A stretch of 12,735 nt of DNA from an uncultured Lachnospiraceae bacterium (GCA_947305345.1 CAMZDH010000005.1:1-12735), one strand, 5' to 3'. Positions 1 through 6,758 are shown, numbered from the stretch's first letter. The notes: generated by a model from the letters alone, not told the origin. Numbers and translations: made by a program.

Positions 1-1709
1 CGGAAGCGCTCTCGGACGCGAAGAAGTATATCGGGGCAATGCAGGAACTTCAGGGCACGCTCGGAAACGGCGCCGACAGGCTGCTTGCCTTCTATCAGCT
101 CTCCGACGAGATCGAGCTCGCGCTCGGCAAGGTCTACGGCTACGCGTCTCTGAAGGCCGACGAAGACACCGCGAACGCGAAATACCAGGACGCGCGCGGC
201 AAGGCGCGTTCCCTCTACATCGGCATCGCCGGCGCGATGGCCTTTGCGGAACCGGAGATCATGGCGATCCCCGAGGAAACGCTGAACTCATTTTATGAAG
301 AGAAACCGGCGCTTAGGACCTATCGGCGGAACATCGACAGGATCCGCCGGATGGCTGCCCACATCCTCTCCCCGAAGGAAGAGGCGCTGCTTGCGGCGGC
401 GCGCGAGATCGCGGGATCGCCGGAAACGATCAACTCCATGCTGCACAACGCGGACCTCCAATGGCCGGACGTGAAGGACGGCGAAGGCAACACGCATCCG
501 CTGACGAACGGCTCGTTCGTGCCGCTTTTAGAGTCTCCGGACCAGGCGTTTAGGAAGACCGTCTTTGAAACCTATTACGAGCGGATCGAAGGCGTCCGGA
601 ATACGGTCGCGGCGGCGCTCGACGGACAATTCAAGCAGCTGAAATTCTACGCGGACGCCCGGAAGTTCCCGAACACGCTGGAAGCCGCGCTGACCGAAAA
701 CGAAGTGCCGGTCGCGGTCTATCAGAACCTCATTGAAGCCGTCCATCAGAACCTGGAACCGATGTACCGCTACGTCCGGCTCCGCAAAAAGATGCTCGGC
801 GTCGACGAGCTCCACATGTACGACGTCTATACGCCGATCGTCCGGGAATCCTCCAAACAGATCCCGTACGAAGAGGCAAAGGCGACCGTCCTCAAGGCGC
901 TCTCGGTGCTCGGAAAAGATTATACGGACCTGCTCGAGGAGGGCTTTACGCACCGCTGGATCGACGTTTACGAGAACGTCGGCAAACGCTCCGGCGCCTA
1001 TTCCTCGGGTTCGAGCCGGCCGCACCCCTACGTGCTTTTAAACTACAAGGACACGCTCGACAACATGTTCACTCTCGCGCATGAAATGGGCCACGCGCTG
1101 CATTCCTATCATTCCACGAAGCATCAGCCGGTCAATACGAGCGACTACGTGATCTTCGTCGCCGAGGTCGCCTCGACCTGCAATGAAGTGCTGCTGATGA
1201 AATACCTCCTCTCGGTCACGGAGGACAAGAAGGAGCGGGCCTACCTCATCAACCATTTCCTCGATTCGTTCAAGGGCACGATCTACCGGCAGACGATGTT
1301 CGCGGAATTTGAACTGACCATGGGGAAAATGTGCGAGAACAACGAGACCCTGACCGCGGACGCGCTGACGGAAAAGTACCTTGCGCTGAACAACCTGTAT
1401 TTCGGTCCGGACATGATCTCCGATCCGTATATCGGGCTCGAATGGGCAAGGATCCCGCATTTCTTCTACGACTACTACGTCTTCCAGTACGCGACCGGGT
1501 ATTCGGCCGCCGTCGCGATCGCGAACCGGATCCTCTCGGAAGGCGCCCCCGCGGTCGCAGATTATAAGAAGTTCCTGTCCGGCGGCTGTTCGACGGATCC
1601 GATCTCGCTCTTAAAGATCGCGGGCGTCGACATGAGTTCACCGGAGCCGGTCAATTCGGCCCTGAAGCTGTTCGGAGAACTGGTCACGGAAATGGAAGCG
1701 CTGGTCTGA
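1..1709 (+). CDS. pepF: Oligoendopeptidase F (M3 metallopeptidase), 5' end cut by window
   Basis: Zinc peptidase that cleaves short peptides in the cytoplasm; role known for the family. The frame is open from base 3, so the gene enters from outside the window. The first ATG inside (39) is internal, because PepF-like sequence (ELQGTLGNGADRLL) is already under way. Family length near 600 residues suggests roughly 35-40 residues are missing. The zinc motif HEMGH lies at 1080-1094 in the context LAHEMGHALHSYHS, and the third ligand Glu is at 1164-1166 (FVAEVAST), the normal M3B spacing. The C-terminal part (GLEWARIPHFFYDYYVFQYATG, split over 1432-1500) is the typical substrate-binding region with conserved His and Tyr residues. 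It converges on the EamA gene with 23 bases between; I see no strong terminator there. Family assignment is very sure. Confidence 0.95.
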   Translation, partial: EALSDAKKYIGAMQELQGTLGNGADRLLAFYQLSDEIELALGKVYGYASLKADEDTANAKYQDARGKARSLYIGIAGAMAFAEPEIMAIPEETLNSFYEEKPALRTYRRNIDRIRRMAAHILSPKEEALLAAAREIAGSPETINSMLHNADLQWPDVKDGEGNTHPLTNGSFVPLLESPDQAFRKTVFETYYERIEGVRNTVAAALDGQFKQLKFYADARKFPNTLEAALTENEVPVAVYQNLIEAVHQNLEPMYRYVRLRKKMLGVDELHMYDVYTPIVRESSKQIPYEEAKATVLKALSVLGKDYTDLLEEGFTHRWIDVYENVGKRSGAYSSGSSRPHPYVLLNYKDTLDNMFTLAHEMGHALHSYHSTKHQPVNTSDYVIFVAEVASTCNEVLLMKYLLSVTEDKKERAYLINHFLDSFKGTIYRQTMFAEFELTMGKMCENNETLTADALTEKYLALNNLYFGPDMISDPYIGLEWARIPHFFYDYYVFQYATGYSAAVAIANRILSEGAPAVADYKKFLSGGCSTDPISLLKIAGVDMSSPEPVNSALKLFGELVTEMEALV

Positions 1710-1732
1710 GCCGGCAAGGTTCGGACGGCGTA

Positions 1733-2614
1733 TTAACGCACGACCTCCAAAAGGATCGAGGCTAAGACGATCAGGACGGACCCGATGATCTGGAACACGT
1801 CCATCGGCTCACGGAGGACGATCGCCGCAAGCAGCACGGTCACGACGGGATCGATGTAGGTGAGGAGCGACGCCTTCTGCACCGGCAGCATCGAAAGCGC
1901 CGTATAGAAGATCGCGTAAACGATACCGGTCTGGACGATCATGAAATACAGGAAAAGAAGCACCTGAAGCGTGTCCCAGGAAAAAGCGGCCACTTCGGGT
2001 GCTTCTTTCAACAGGACGTAGGGCACCATCACGGCGCCCGCGAAGAACAGCTGGACCACGCCGCGGTCGAACGGCGAAACGTCCTTCATCTTCTTGTTGA
2101 GGATCAGCACCGCCGCGTAGGTGGCCGCTGCCGCGAGACCGAACAAAAGTCCCCGGACGTAATGCTCTCCGCCCACTTTCACGGCGCCGGAAAAGACCCC
2201 GGCGACCATCGCGATCCCGAGGAAACTCAACAGCGCGATCAGCCCTCTCTTCCACCCGATCTTCTCCTTGAAAATGAGCGGGGCAAGCAGGACGACAAGG
2301 ATCGGCGCCATGTAGTCGAGCAGCGTCGCGGTGCCGACGCCGGCGTCTTCAAACGACAAAAAGAGCGTCAGCCAGTTGACGCCGAGCGCCATGCCGGAGA
2401 GCATCAGGAGAAGGAAGTTCCGCCTGACCGCCTGAAGATCCGGCTTTTTACGGAGGAGCAGCATAATGAGCGCGAGCGTCAGGCAGCCGCCGAAGCCCCG
2501 CGTCATCGCGACGAACCCCGCGGGCGCCGTAAAATAGTGCTTGATGAGGCCGCTCATGCCGAACATGGCCGCCGCGAGCACCATCAGGAGAGTTCCTTTT
2601 CGCTCCGTCTTCAT
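1733..2614 (-). CDS. EamA/DMT-family inner-membrane transporter
   Basis: Predicted drug/metabolite-transporter superfamily protein of 293 residues with about ten hydrophobic helices in two tandem EamA halves of about 140 residues each. The N-terminal half contains a typical LMVLAAAMFGMSGLIKHYF first helix and a GVGTATLLDYMAPILVVLLA helix. The second half ends with LPVQKASLLTYIDPVVTVLL and IGSVLIVLASILL. Members export amino acids or other small metabolites; the substrate cannot be read from sequence. I chose ATG at 2614; a TTG at 2617 directly before it is a possible alternative start. The ribosome site is weak (GGATGGGG about 8 bases upstream). The gene is divergent from proC, which leaves room for a proline or other amino acid exporter, but that is only positional speculation. 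Confidence 0.88.
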   Translation of the reverse strand: MKTERKGTLLMVLAAAMFGMSGLIKHYFTAPAGFVAMTRGFGGCLTLALIMLLLRKKPDLQAVRRNFLLLMLSGMALGVNWLTLFLSFEDAGVGTATLLDYMAPILVVLLAPLIFKEKIGWKRGLIALLSFLGIAMVAGVFSGAVKVGGEHYVRGLLFGLAAAATYAAVLILNKKMKDVSPFDRGVVQLFFAGAVMVPYVLLKEAPEVAAFSWDTLQVLLFLYFMIVQTGIVYAIFYTALSMLPVQKASLLTYIDPVVTVLLAAIVLREPMDVFQIIGSVLIVLASILLEVVR

Positions 2615-2652
2615 CAATAACGCCCCATCCGCGGCGCGTTTTCCGCCCGTTT

Positions 2653-2666
2653 CGGCGGATCCGCCG
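2653..2666. repeat. 14-bp perfect palindrome between the transporter gene and proC
   Basis: CGGCGGATCCGCCG is its own reverse complement and sits in the divergent intergenic region, 39 bases before the transporter start and 54 bases before the proC -35 box. It could be an operator half-site pair or simple GC-rich coincidence. No second copy was noticed in the window. Confidence 0.35.
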
Positions 2667-2719
2667 CTATAATATCGTCAAGTATACGCGCGCCGCGCGA
2701 AAATGCAACAAAAAAATGC

Positions 2720-2747
2720 TTGAACGAATTCATATTTATGCTACAAT
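2720..2747 (+). promoter_or_regulatory. Sigma-A-type promoter of the proCBA operon
   Basis: TTGAAC at 2720-2725 and TACAAT at 2742-2747 are separated by 16 bases, with an extended -10 TG at 2739-2740. The expected start of transcription is around 2754, leaving a leader of only about 25 bases. That leaves no room for a proline T-box or other riboswitch. An AAGGAGGG ribosome site follows at 2767-2774. Confidence 0.75.
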
Positions 2748-2779
2748 CTTGTTATTCTTTTTCTTAAGGAGGGAGCGCC

Positions 2780-3601
2780 GTGAAACTTGGATTCTTGGGT
2801 ACGGGCCATATGGGCGGTACGATCGTCCGGGCGCTCGACCGGTCGTTTCCGCCGGACGTTCATGAATATTTATTGAGTAATCCGACGGTCTCGAAGGCGG
2901 AAGCCGTCGCGCGGACGCTGAAAAGCCCCGTGCAGGTGGTCTCAAACGAAGAAGCCGCGAAAGCCGCGGATTATCTCTTTCTCGGGATGAAGCCGGGACA
3001 GATCGGGGAGGCGCTCCAAGCGCTCCGCCCGGTCTTTGAGGCGCGCGTTCTGGAGGGCCGGCCGCCGGTCCTCGTTTCGATGGCGGCCGCGGTCGAGATC
3101 GAGACGATCTTAGACGCTGCAGGCCATGAACTTCCGGTCATCCGCATCATGCCGAACACGCCGATCGCCTGCAACGAAGGCGTCGTCGCCTATGATCTGA
3201 AAAACGTTTCAGCGGAAGCGGAAGCCGCCTTCACTGCGCTCTTTGAGAAATGCGCCCTCGTTCTGAAGACGACGGAACAGGGGCTCGACGCCGTCGGCAC
3301 GCTGTCCGGCAGCGGTCCCGCGTTCGTCTATCTGTTCGCGGACGCATTGGCAAAAGCGGGAGAAGCGCTCGGCCTTCCGGCTTCGGACGCGCTTCAATTG
3401 TCCTTACGGACCGTAAAGGGCGCGGCAACGCTTGCGGAAGAAAGCGGAAAGGATCCGGAAACGCTCGCGAATGAAGTCGCGACGCCCGGCGGCACGACGA
3501 TCGAGGGCGTCAAAGTGCTGAAAGACGCAAACCTCGACGAACTGATCCGAAGCACGCTTGATGCGTCCTACCGGCGCACGCAGGAACTCAAATCGAAATA
3601 A
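2780..3601 (+). CDS. proC: Pyrroline-5-carboxylate reductase
   Basis: Last step of proline synthesis: NAD(P)H-dependent reduction of 1-pyrroline-5-carboxylate to L-proline in the cytoplasm. The 273-residue product has the family length (E. coli 269). The Rossmann nucleotide motif GTGHMG is at residues 7-12. Conserved MPNTP appears near residue 124, and the P5CR signature region GTLSGSGPAFVYLFADAL lies around residues 173-190, followed by ATPGGTTIEGV near 234. The start is GTG at 2780, fixed by an AAGGAGGG ribosome site 5 bases upstream and by the MKLGFLGTG opening typical of the family. It is the first gene of a three-gene operon, 12 bases ahead of proB. The order proC-proB-proA puts the last enzyme first. 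Confidence 0.97.
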   Translation: MKLGFLGTGHMGGTIVRALDRSFPPDVHEYLLSNPTVSKAEAVARTLKSPVQVVSNEEAAKAADYLFLGMKPGQIGEALQALRPVFEARVLEGRPPVLVSMAAAVEIETILDAAGHELPVIRIMPNTPIACNEGVVAYDLKNVSAEAEAAFTALFEKCALVLKTTEQGLDAVGTLSGSGPAFVYLFADALAKAGEALGLPASDALQLSLRTVKGAATLAEESGKDPETLANEVATPGGTTIEGVKVLKDANLDELIRSTLDASYRRTQELKSK

Positions 3602-3613
3602 AGGAGGCACGCC

Positions 3614-4381
3614 ATGAGAATCGTCGTAAAAGTAGGCACTTCCACCCTGACCTATGAGACCGGGCGCATGAACATCCGCCGCGTTGAATCGCTGACGAAA
3701 GTCCTCTCCGATCTGAAAAATGCCGGCCACGAGGTCATTCTCGTGTCTTCCGGCGCGATCGCGATGGGCGTCGGAAAGCTCGGGCTTTTGGAACGCCCGA
3801 AGGACACCCCCGGCAAACAGGCCGCGGCTGCCGTCGGACAATGCGAGCTCATGTACGTCTACGACCGCGCCTTCACGGAATACCATCACACCGTCGCGCA
3901 GCTCCTGATCACCGCGGAGGACGTCGCGGACGAGGGGCGCCGGGAGAATTTTGAAAACACGATCCTCCGTCTCCTCTCCGAAAATGTGCTCCCGATCATC
4001 AACGAAAACGACACCGTCGCGACCGCGGAGATCAACCTCGGCGACAACGACCACCTCGCGGCCGTCACGGCTTCGACCGTGCACGCGGACTTGCTCATTC
4101 TCCTCTCGGACATCGACGGGCTCTATGAAAAAGACCCGCACCGGTTCCCGGACGCGGAGCGCATTTCCTTTGTGGAATGCGTCACACCGGCGCTTGAAGC
4201 CATGGCGGGCGGCAGCGCCTCGAACCGCGGTACCGGCGGCATGGTCACGAAACTCCACGCCGCGCGCCTTGCGGCGGAGGCCGGCGTCGAGACCGTGATC
4301 GCAAACGGGCAGGACCCCGAGATCCTATACAAAATCATAGACAAAGAGGACGTCGGCACACGGTTTGCCGCAAAAGGTTGA
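3614..4381 (+). CDS. proB: Glutamate 5-kinase, short form without PUA domain
   Basis: First, normally proline-inhibited step of proline synthesis: ATP-dependent phosphorylation of L-glutamate to gamma-glutamyl phosphate. Amino-acid-kinase fold motifs are all present: KVGTSTL at residues 6-12, VSSGAIAMGVGKLGL near 44-58, NENDTVAT near 132, LGDNDHLAAVTAS near 144, LLSDIDGLYEKDP near 163 and GTGGMVTKLHAA near 207. At 255 residues it lacks the C-terminal PUA domain of the 367-residue E. coli enzyme. Natural PUA-less ProB enzymes exist in other bacteria, so this is not a truncation: the stop falls just after the kinase fold and proA follows cleanly. AAAGGAGG lies 8 bases before the ATG. In the operon it is 12 bases after proC and 38 bases before proA. 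Confidence 0.96.
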   Translation: MRIVVKVGTSTLTYETGRMNIRRVESLTKVLSDLKNAGHEVILVSSGAIAMGVGKLGLLERPKDTPGKQAAAAVGQCELMYVYDRAFTEYHHTVAQLLITAEDVADEGRRENFENTILRLLSENVLPIINENDTVATAEINLGDNDHLAAVTASTVHADLLILLSDIDGLYEKDPHRFPDAERISFVECVTPALEAMAGGSASNRGTGGMVTKLHAARLAAEAGVETVIANGQDPEILYKIIDKEDVGTRFAAKG

Positions 4382-4419
4382 AAACAGGGCTTTATCCGCA
4401 TTTTACAGAGGAGACCCAT

Positions 4420-5709
4420 ATGACAGTCATTGAACAGTTAGAACGCCTGGAAACGGTCAAATACGCGCTTGCGGCGGCAAGTGCCAAAGATAAGGATCTG
4501 GCGCTTTCCAAAATGGCGGACGCGCTGGAGGCGCGGCTTTCAGAGATCCTGGAAGCCAATGAAAAGGACCTTTCAGCGGCAGAGGGAAAGATCTCCGGCG
4601 TGATGATGGACCGGCTCCGCCTGACAAAGGAACGCGTGCAGGCGATGGCGAAAGGCATCCGGGACATTGCGCGACTTTCAGATCCCGTCGGCGAAATGCT
4701 CGAAGAACGCGTACTGGAGAGCGGCCTCCGTCTTCAGAAGATCCGCGTCCCGATGGGCGTCATCGCGGTCATTTACGAAAGCCGGCCGAATGTGACGAGC
4801 GACGCGGCCGCGCTGGCGCTGAAGGCCGGGAGCGCGGTGATCCTCCGCTCCGGAAAGGAAGCCCACAAGAGCGCGGAAGCGATCGTAAACACCATGAAAG
4901 CGGGGCTTAAAGACTCCGCAATTCCGGAGGACGCCCTCTTTCTCGTTGAAGACACCTCCCGCGCCTCTTCGGAGGAGCTCATGAAGGCGCGCGGCTATGT
5001 CGATCTTCTGATCCCCCGCGGCGGCGCCGGCCTCATAAAGGCCTGCGTCGACAATGCGGACGTCCCGGTCCTGGAGACCGGCACCGGCGTCTGCCACCTC
5101 TTCGTCGACGATTCCGCGGACTTTTCGATGGCGCTCTCCGTCATCGAAAACGCGAAATGCAGCCGTCCCTCGGTCTGTAACGCATTGGAGTCGCTATTGA
5201 TCCACCGGGACGTTTTAAAGGACTTCCTGCCGTTCCTCATCGAGACGCTTGTCGGAAAACGCCGGAAGGAAGGCCTGCCTCCGGTCCGCCTCCACCTATC
5301 GGAGGAAGCACTCTCCGCGGTCCCGGACGGCCTTCTGGACACTTATGGGGATTACCTGCTGCCCGCGGCGGAGGGCGATTTTTCGCGGGAGTTTCTAGAT
5401 TATGACCTCGCGGTCAGCGCGGTCCCAGATGTTCAAGCCGCGATCGACCACGTCAACCGGCATTCGACCGGACACTCCGACGGCATTCTCAGCAACAGTG
5501 AAGCGCACATCCTGCAGTTCCAGCGCGCCGTCGACTCCGCCTGCGTCTACGCGAACGCCTCGACCCGCTTTACCGACGGCGGCGAATTCGGTTTCGGCTG
5601 CGAGATCGGCATTTCCACGCAGAAGCTCCACGCGCGCGGCCCAGTCGGCCTGAAGGAGCTCTGCTCGACAAAATACATCCTGAGCGGGACCGGCCAGATA
5701 AGGGTGTAA
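4420..5709 (+). CDS. proA: Gamma-glutamyl phosphate reductase
   Basis: Second step of proline synthesis: NADPH-dependent reduction of gamma-glutamyl phosphate to glutamate-5-semialdehyde, which cyclises to the ProC substrate. The product is 429 residues (E. coli 417). Visible motifs: VPMGVIAVIYESRPNVT near 109-125, LKAGSAVILRSGKEA near 132, and the catalytic Cys253 in NAKCSRPSVCNALE (TGT at 5176-5178). The C-terminal part carries HSDGILS and ASTRFTDGGEFGFGCEIGIS, typical of ProA. The ATG at 4420 is chosen because GAGGAG lies about 7 bases upstream; the frame is open back to a TTG at 4378, but that overlaps the proB stop and has no ribosome site. It is the last gene of the operon, followed by a hairpin at 5769-5792. 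Confidence 0.97.
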   Translation: MTVIEQLERLETVKYALAAASAKDKDLALSKMADALEARLSEILEANEKDLSAAEGKISGVMMDRLRLTKERVQAMAKGIRDIARLSDPVGEMLEERVLESGLRLQKIRVPMGVIAVIYESRPNVTSDAAALALKAGSAVILRSGKEAHKSAEAIVNTMKAGLKDSAIPEDALFLVEDTSRASSEELMKARGYVDLLIPRGGAGLIKACVDNADVPVLETGTGVCHLFVDDSADFSMALSVIENAKCSRPSVCNALESLLIHRDVLKDFLPFLIETLVGKRRKEGLPPVRLHLSEEALSAVPDGLLDTYGDYLLPAAEGDFSREFLDYDLAVSAVPDVQAAIDHVNRHSTGHSDGILSNSEAHILQFQRAVDSACVYANASTRFTDGGEFGFGCEIGISTQKLHARGPVGLKELCSTKYILSGTGQIRV

Positions 5710-5741
5710 GCGAAGGCGTGGCTCTTTTTTCTTGTATGAAC

Positions 5742-5761
5742 GAGGCTGTTAAATAAGTCCC
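5742..5761 (+). other. Possible insertion-sequence-like end (left)
   Basis: GAGGCTGTTAAATAAGTCCC resembles from memory the GRGGCTGt...aGTCCC ends of some insertion sequences. Read inward from the other side, the minus strand at 6183-6164 gives GGGGCTGCCCAAAACCACCC, an imperfect inverted partner (13 of 20 positions match by eye). No target duplication could be seen flanking the two, and there is no transposase between them. It may be a worn-out miniature element or deletion scar, or chance. Confidence 0.3.
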
Positions 5762-5768
5762 AATAACA

Positions 5769-5792
5769 CGAGCCCGGCGAAAACCGGGCTCG
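5769..5792 (+). terminator. Hairpin terminator after proA
   Basis: CGAGCCCGG (5769-5777) and CCGGGCTCG (5784-5792) form a perfect 9-bp GC-rich stem around a CGAAAA loop. It lies 60 bases after the proA stop. The following tract CAGTTTATCATTTT is only moderately T-rich, so efficiency is uncertain. The opposite strand has no better T-run. Confidence 0.65.
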
Positions 5793-5819
5793 CAGTTTAT
5801 CATTTTCCTGCCGTTTGCC

Positions 5820-5843
5820 GCAGAGGGTTTCGCAGAGGGTTTC
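5820..5843. repeat. 12-bp perfect tandem duplication
   Basis: GCAGAGGGTTTC occurs twice head to tail (5820-5831 and 5832-5843) in the non-coding scar region between the pro terminator and the TTAGCG array. It is probably a slippage duplication. The surrounding 5793-5899 stretch holds nothing else I can name. Confidence 0.6.
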
Positions 5844-5899
5844 AGCAAAACCACTCAAACGCTTTCCGGATCTCATTTTGTTGCGTTTTTGTCTACGTC

Positions 5900-5937
5900 C
5901 ATTAGCGTAATCCGAAAAAAAACGGATTACGCTAATG
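5900..5937. repeat. Perfect 15-bp inverted repeat with A8 loop (first array unit)
   Basis: CATTAGCGTAATCCG at 5900-5914 pairs fully with CGGATTACGCTAATG at 5923-5937 across eight A residues. Transcribed from the minus strand, the loop would be eight U. It could form a strong hairpin, but no U-run follows the stem in either direction, so a classic terminator is unlikely. Confidence 0.85.
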
Positions 5938-6164
5938 AGATTCGTCACTTTTTTAGCGTTTTAGAAAAAGTTTTCATTTGCGCTAATGATTTTCTCTTTT
6001 TGCGTTAGCGTAAAATGATGAATGGGCAGAAAACGCTGAAAAAATGAGAAAAAGCATTAGCATTTTCGAGAAAAAGAAAGAAAACGCTAAAGAATGAGCA
6101 AGAAGCACCGGAAGAAAGAAGAATATCATTAGCGTTTTCAAGAAAAAGGAAGAAAGCGCTAATG
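5900..6164. repeat. Array of five ~38-bp units with CATTAGCG...CGCTAATG inverted ends
   Basis: Five units share inverted 6-8 bp ends: 5900-5937, 5951-5988, 6003-6041, 6055-6092 and 6127-6164. The motif TTAGCG occurs exactly at 5902, 5953, 6005 and 6129, with the near copy TTAGCA at 6057. CGCTAA occurs exactly at 5930, 5981, 6085 and 6157, with the near copy CGCTGA at 6034. Distance from forward to reverse motif is 28-29 bases in every unit. Unit-to-unit distance is 51, 52, 52 and then 72 bases. Units 4 and 5 are close copies (33 of 38 identical), while the interiors of units 1-3 differ. Unit 1 is a perfect 15-bp inverted repeat around eight A residues. The whole stretch is AT-rich compared with its surroundings, and the plus strand from about 6041 to 6125 is strongly purine-rich. 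It does not fit CRISPR, integron attC or a tRNA. Possible readings are a phased protein-binding array, a decayed mobile element, or dispersed palindromes of the REP/MITE kind. Confidence 0.8.
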
Positions 6165-6580
6165 GGTGGTTTTGGGCAGCCCCGTTTTTCAAGACTTAGA
6201 AATGGTCCTTCTAAGTTGATCCCTTGAATTTTCGCGGATCTTGACTGAAAATGCGCGATCGTAGAAATCGAATTCTTTAACTTATTTTCCGGAAGCGTGA
6301 CGATCGTTGCGAGGACCGAGGTGACCCCTTCGTGAAGGTAATAGTCCGTCATGGCGGCCAGGGCTTCGGGGTCGGCGTCGGTGAAATCATGCCCTTTCCC
6401 GCCGTGGAAATGGATGTCGACGAAGCCCGGCAGGACGTAGCAGCCGGAAGCGTCAAAGACGGTGTCGTCCGGGCGGGCCGACGCCGCGTTTTCGCCAAGG
6501 GAAAGGATCGTTTGATCGAATACGACCGGTACGCTGTCGAAGTGCTGTCCGATGAGGACGCTGCCGTTTTTGAGGATCAT
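6005..6580 (-). pseudogene. nagA: N-acetylglucosamine-6-phosphate deacetylase, 3'-truncated remnant
   Basis: NagA removes acetate from GlcNAc-6-phosphate in amino sugar catabolism. The first 133-140 residues match the family: LPGFVDIHFHGGKGHDF with metal ligands His57 and His59, HEGVTSVLATIVT near 83-95, and INLEGPFLS with metal ligand Glu124. The usual length is about 380-390 residues, so the later metal-binding His residues and the catalytic Asp are absent. After LEKRG the frame runs into the TTAGCG array and reads a Phe/Leu-rich tail to a TAA at 6005. If one base (6178) is skipped, the reading becomes KRGAQNHP, very like the NagA KGAQNP motif, so a one-base insertion plus truncation at about 6164 is a good reading. 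The start at 6580 has a GGAGAGG ribosome site. The frame is open to 6760, but that runs through the promoters. It must be inactive as a deacetylase. Confidence 0.82.
6164..6183 (-). other. Possible insertion-sequence-like end (right)
   Basis: On the minus strand this reads GGGGCTGCCCAAAACCACCC and is an imperfect inverted partner of 5742-5761. It overlaps the place where NagA homology ends. The same bases can also be read as NagA codons with a one-base frameshift, so the two interpretations compete. Confidence 0.25.
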
Positions 6581-6627
6581 TCTTCGCTTCCTCTCCGCGC
6601 CGGTGGCGGCGCTTTGCATGAAAAGAT

Positions 6628-6656
6628 ATTTTACCATACCGGACGGAACGGGACAA
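6628..6656 (-). promoter_or_regulatory. Promoter of the nagA remnant
   Basis: On the minus strand, TTGTCC (6656-6651), a 17-base spacer and TAAAAT (6633-6628) form a sigma-A-type promoter with an extended -10 TGG. It leaves a leader of about 40 bases before the ATG at 6580. It is divergent from the esterase promoter, so the intergenic region 6581-6758 holds both. Confidence 0.6.
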
Positions 6657-6696
6657 CCGTCTTCAGTCCTCTTCCGCGCTTTTTCGCAATTTGTCT

Positions 6697-6724
6697 TTTT
6701 CAATGCCGGAAAGCGTGATATAAT
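6697..6724 (+). promoter_or_regulatory. Promoter of the esterase-MFS-GH2 operon
   Basis: A consensus TATAAT at 6719-6724 is preceded by TGA, giving an extended -10. The -35 is weak (TTTTCA at 6697-6702, 16-base spacer). A near-perfect AAAGGAGG ribosome site follows at 6746-6753. Confidence 0.65.
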
Positions 6725-6758
6725 AGAGCCGCCGGAAACGAAAAAAAGGAGGTCCGCC

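Noticed and set aside
2668..2681. Promoter for the minus-strand transporter gene (TTGACG and TATTAT)
   Set aside because: The two boxes are only a couple of bases apart on the minus strand, and neither has a proper partner at 16-18 bases.
2748..2779. Proline T-box leader upstream of proC
   Set aside because: The distance from promoter to start codon is only about 30 bases.
4378..4419. TTG start for ProA overlapping the proB stop
   Set aside because: There is no ribosome site before it, while the ATG at 4420 has GAGGAG and matches the family start.
5547..5948. Minus-strand open frames opposite the proA end and terminator
   Set aside because: They lie partly antisense to proA, run across the terminator hairpin and the array, and show no family-like sequence or ribosome site.
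5900..6164. CRISPR array
   Set aside because: The conserved parts are short inverted ends 28 bases apart, not direct repeats of 23-40 bases; the interiors of two units are similar to each other, and there are no cas genes.
5900..6164. Integron attC sites
   Set aside because: The ends lack the AAC/GTT core of attC, there are no cassette genes between units and no integrase in the window.
6552..6758. N-terminal extension of the esterase to an upstream start
   Set aside because: It would cross both divergent promoters and has no ribosome site; the ATG at 6759 has AAAGGAGG and gives the family length.
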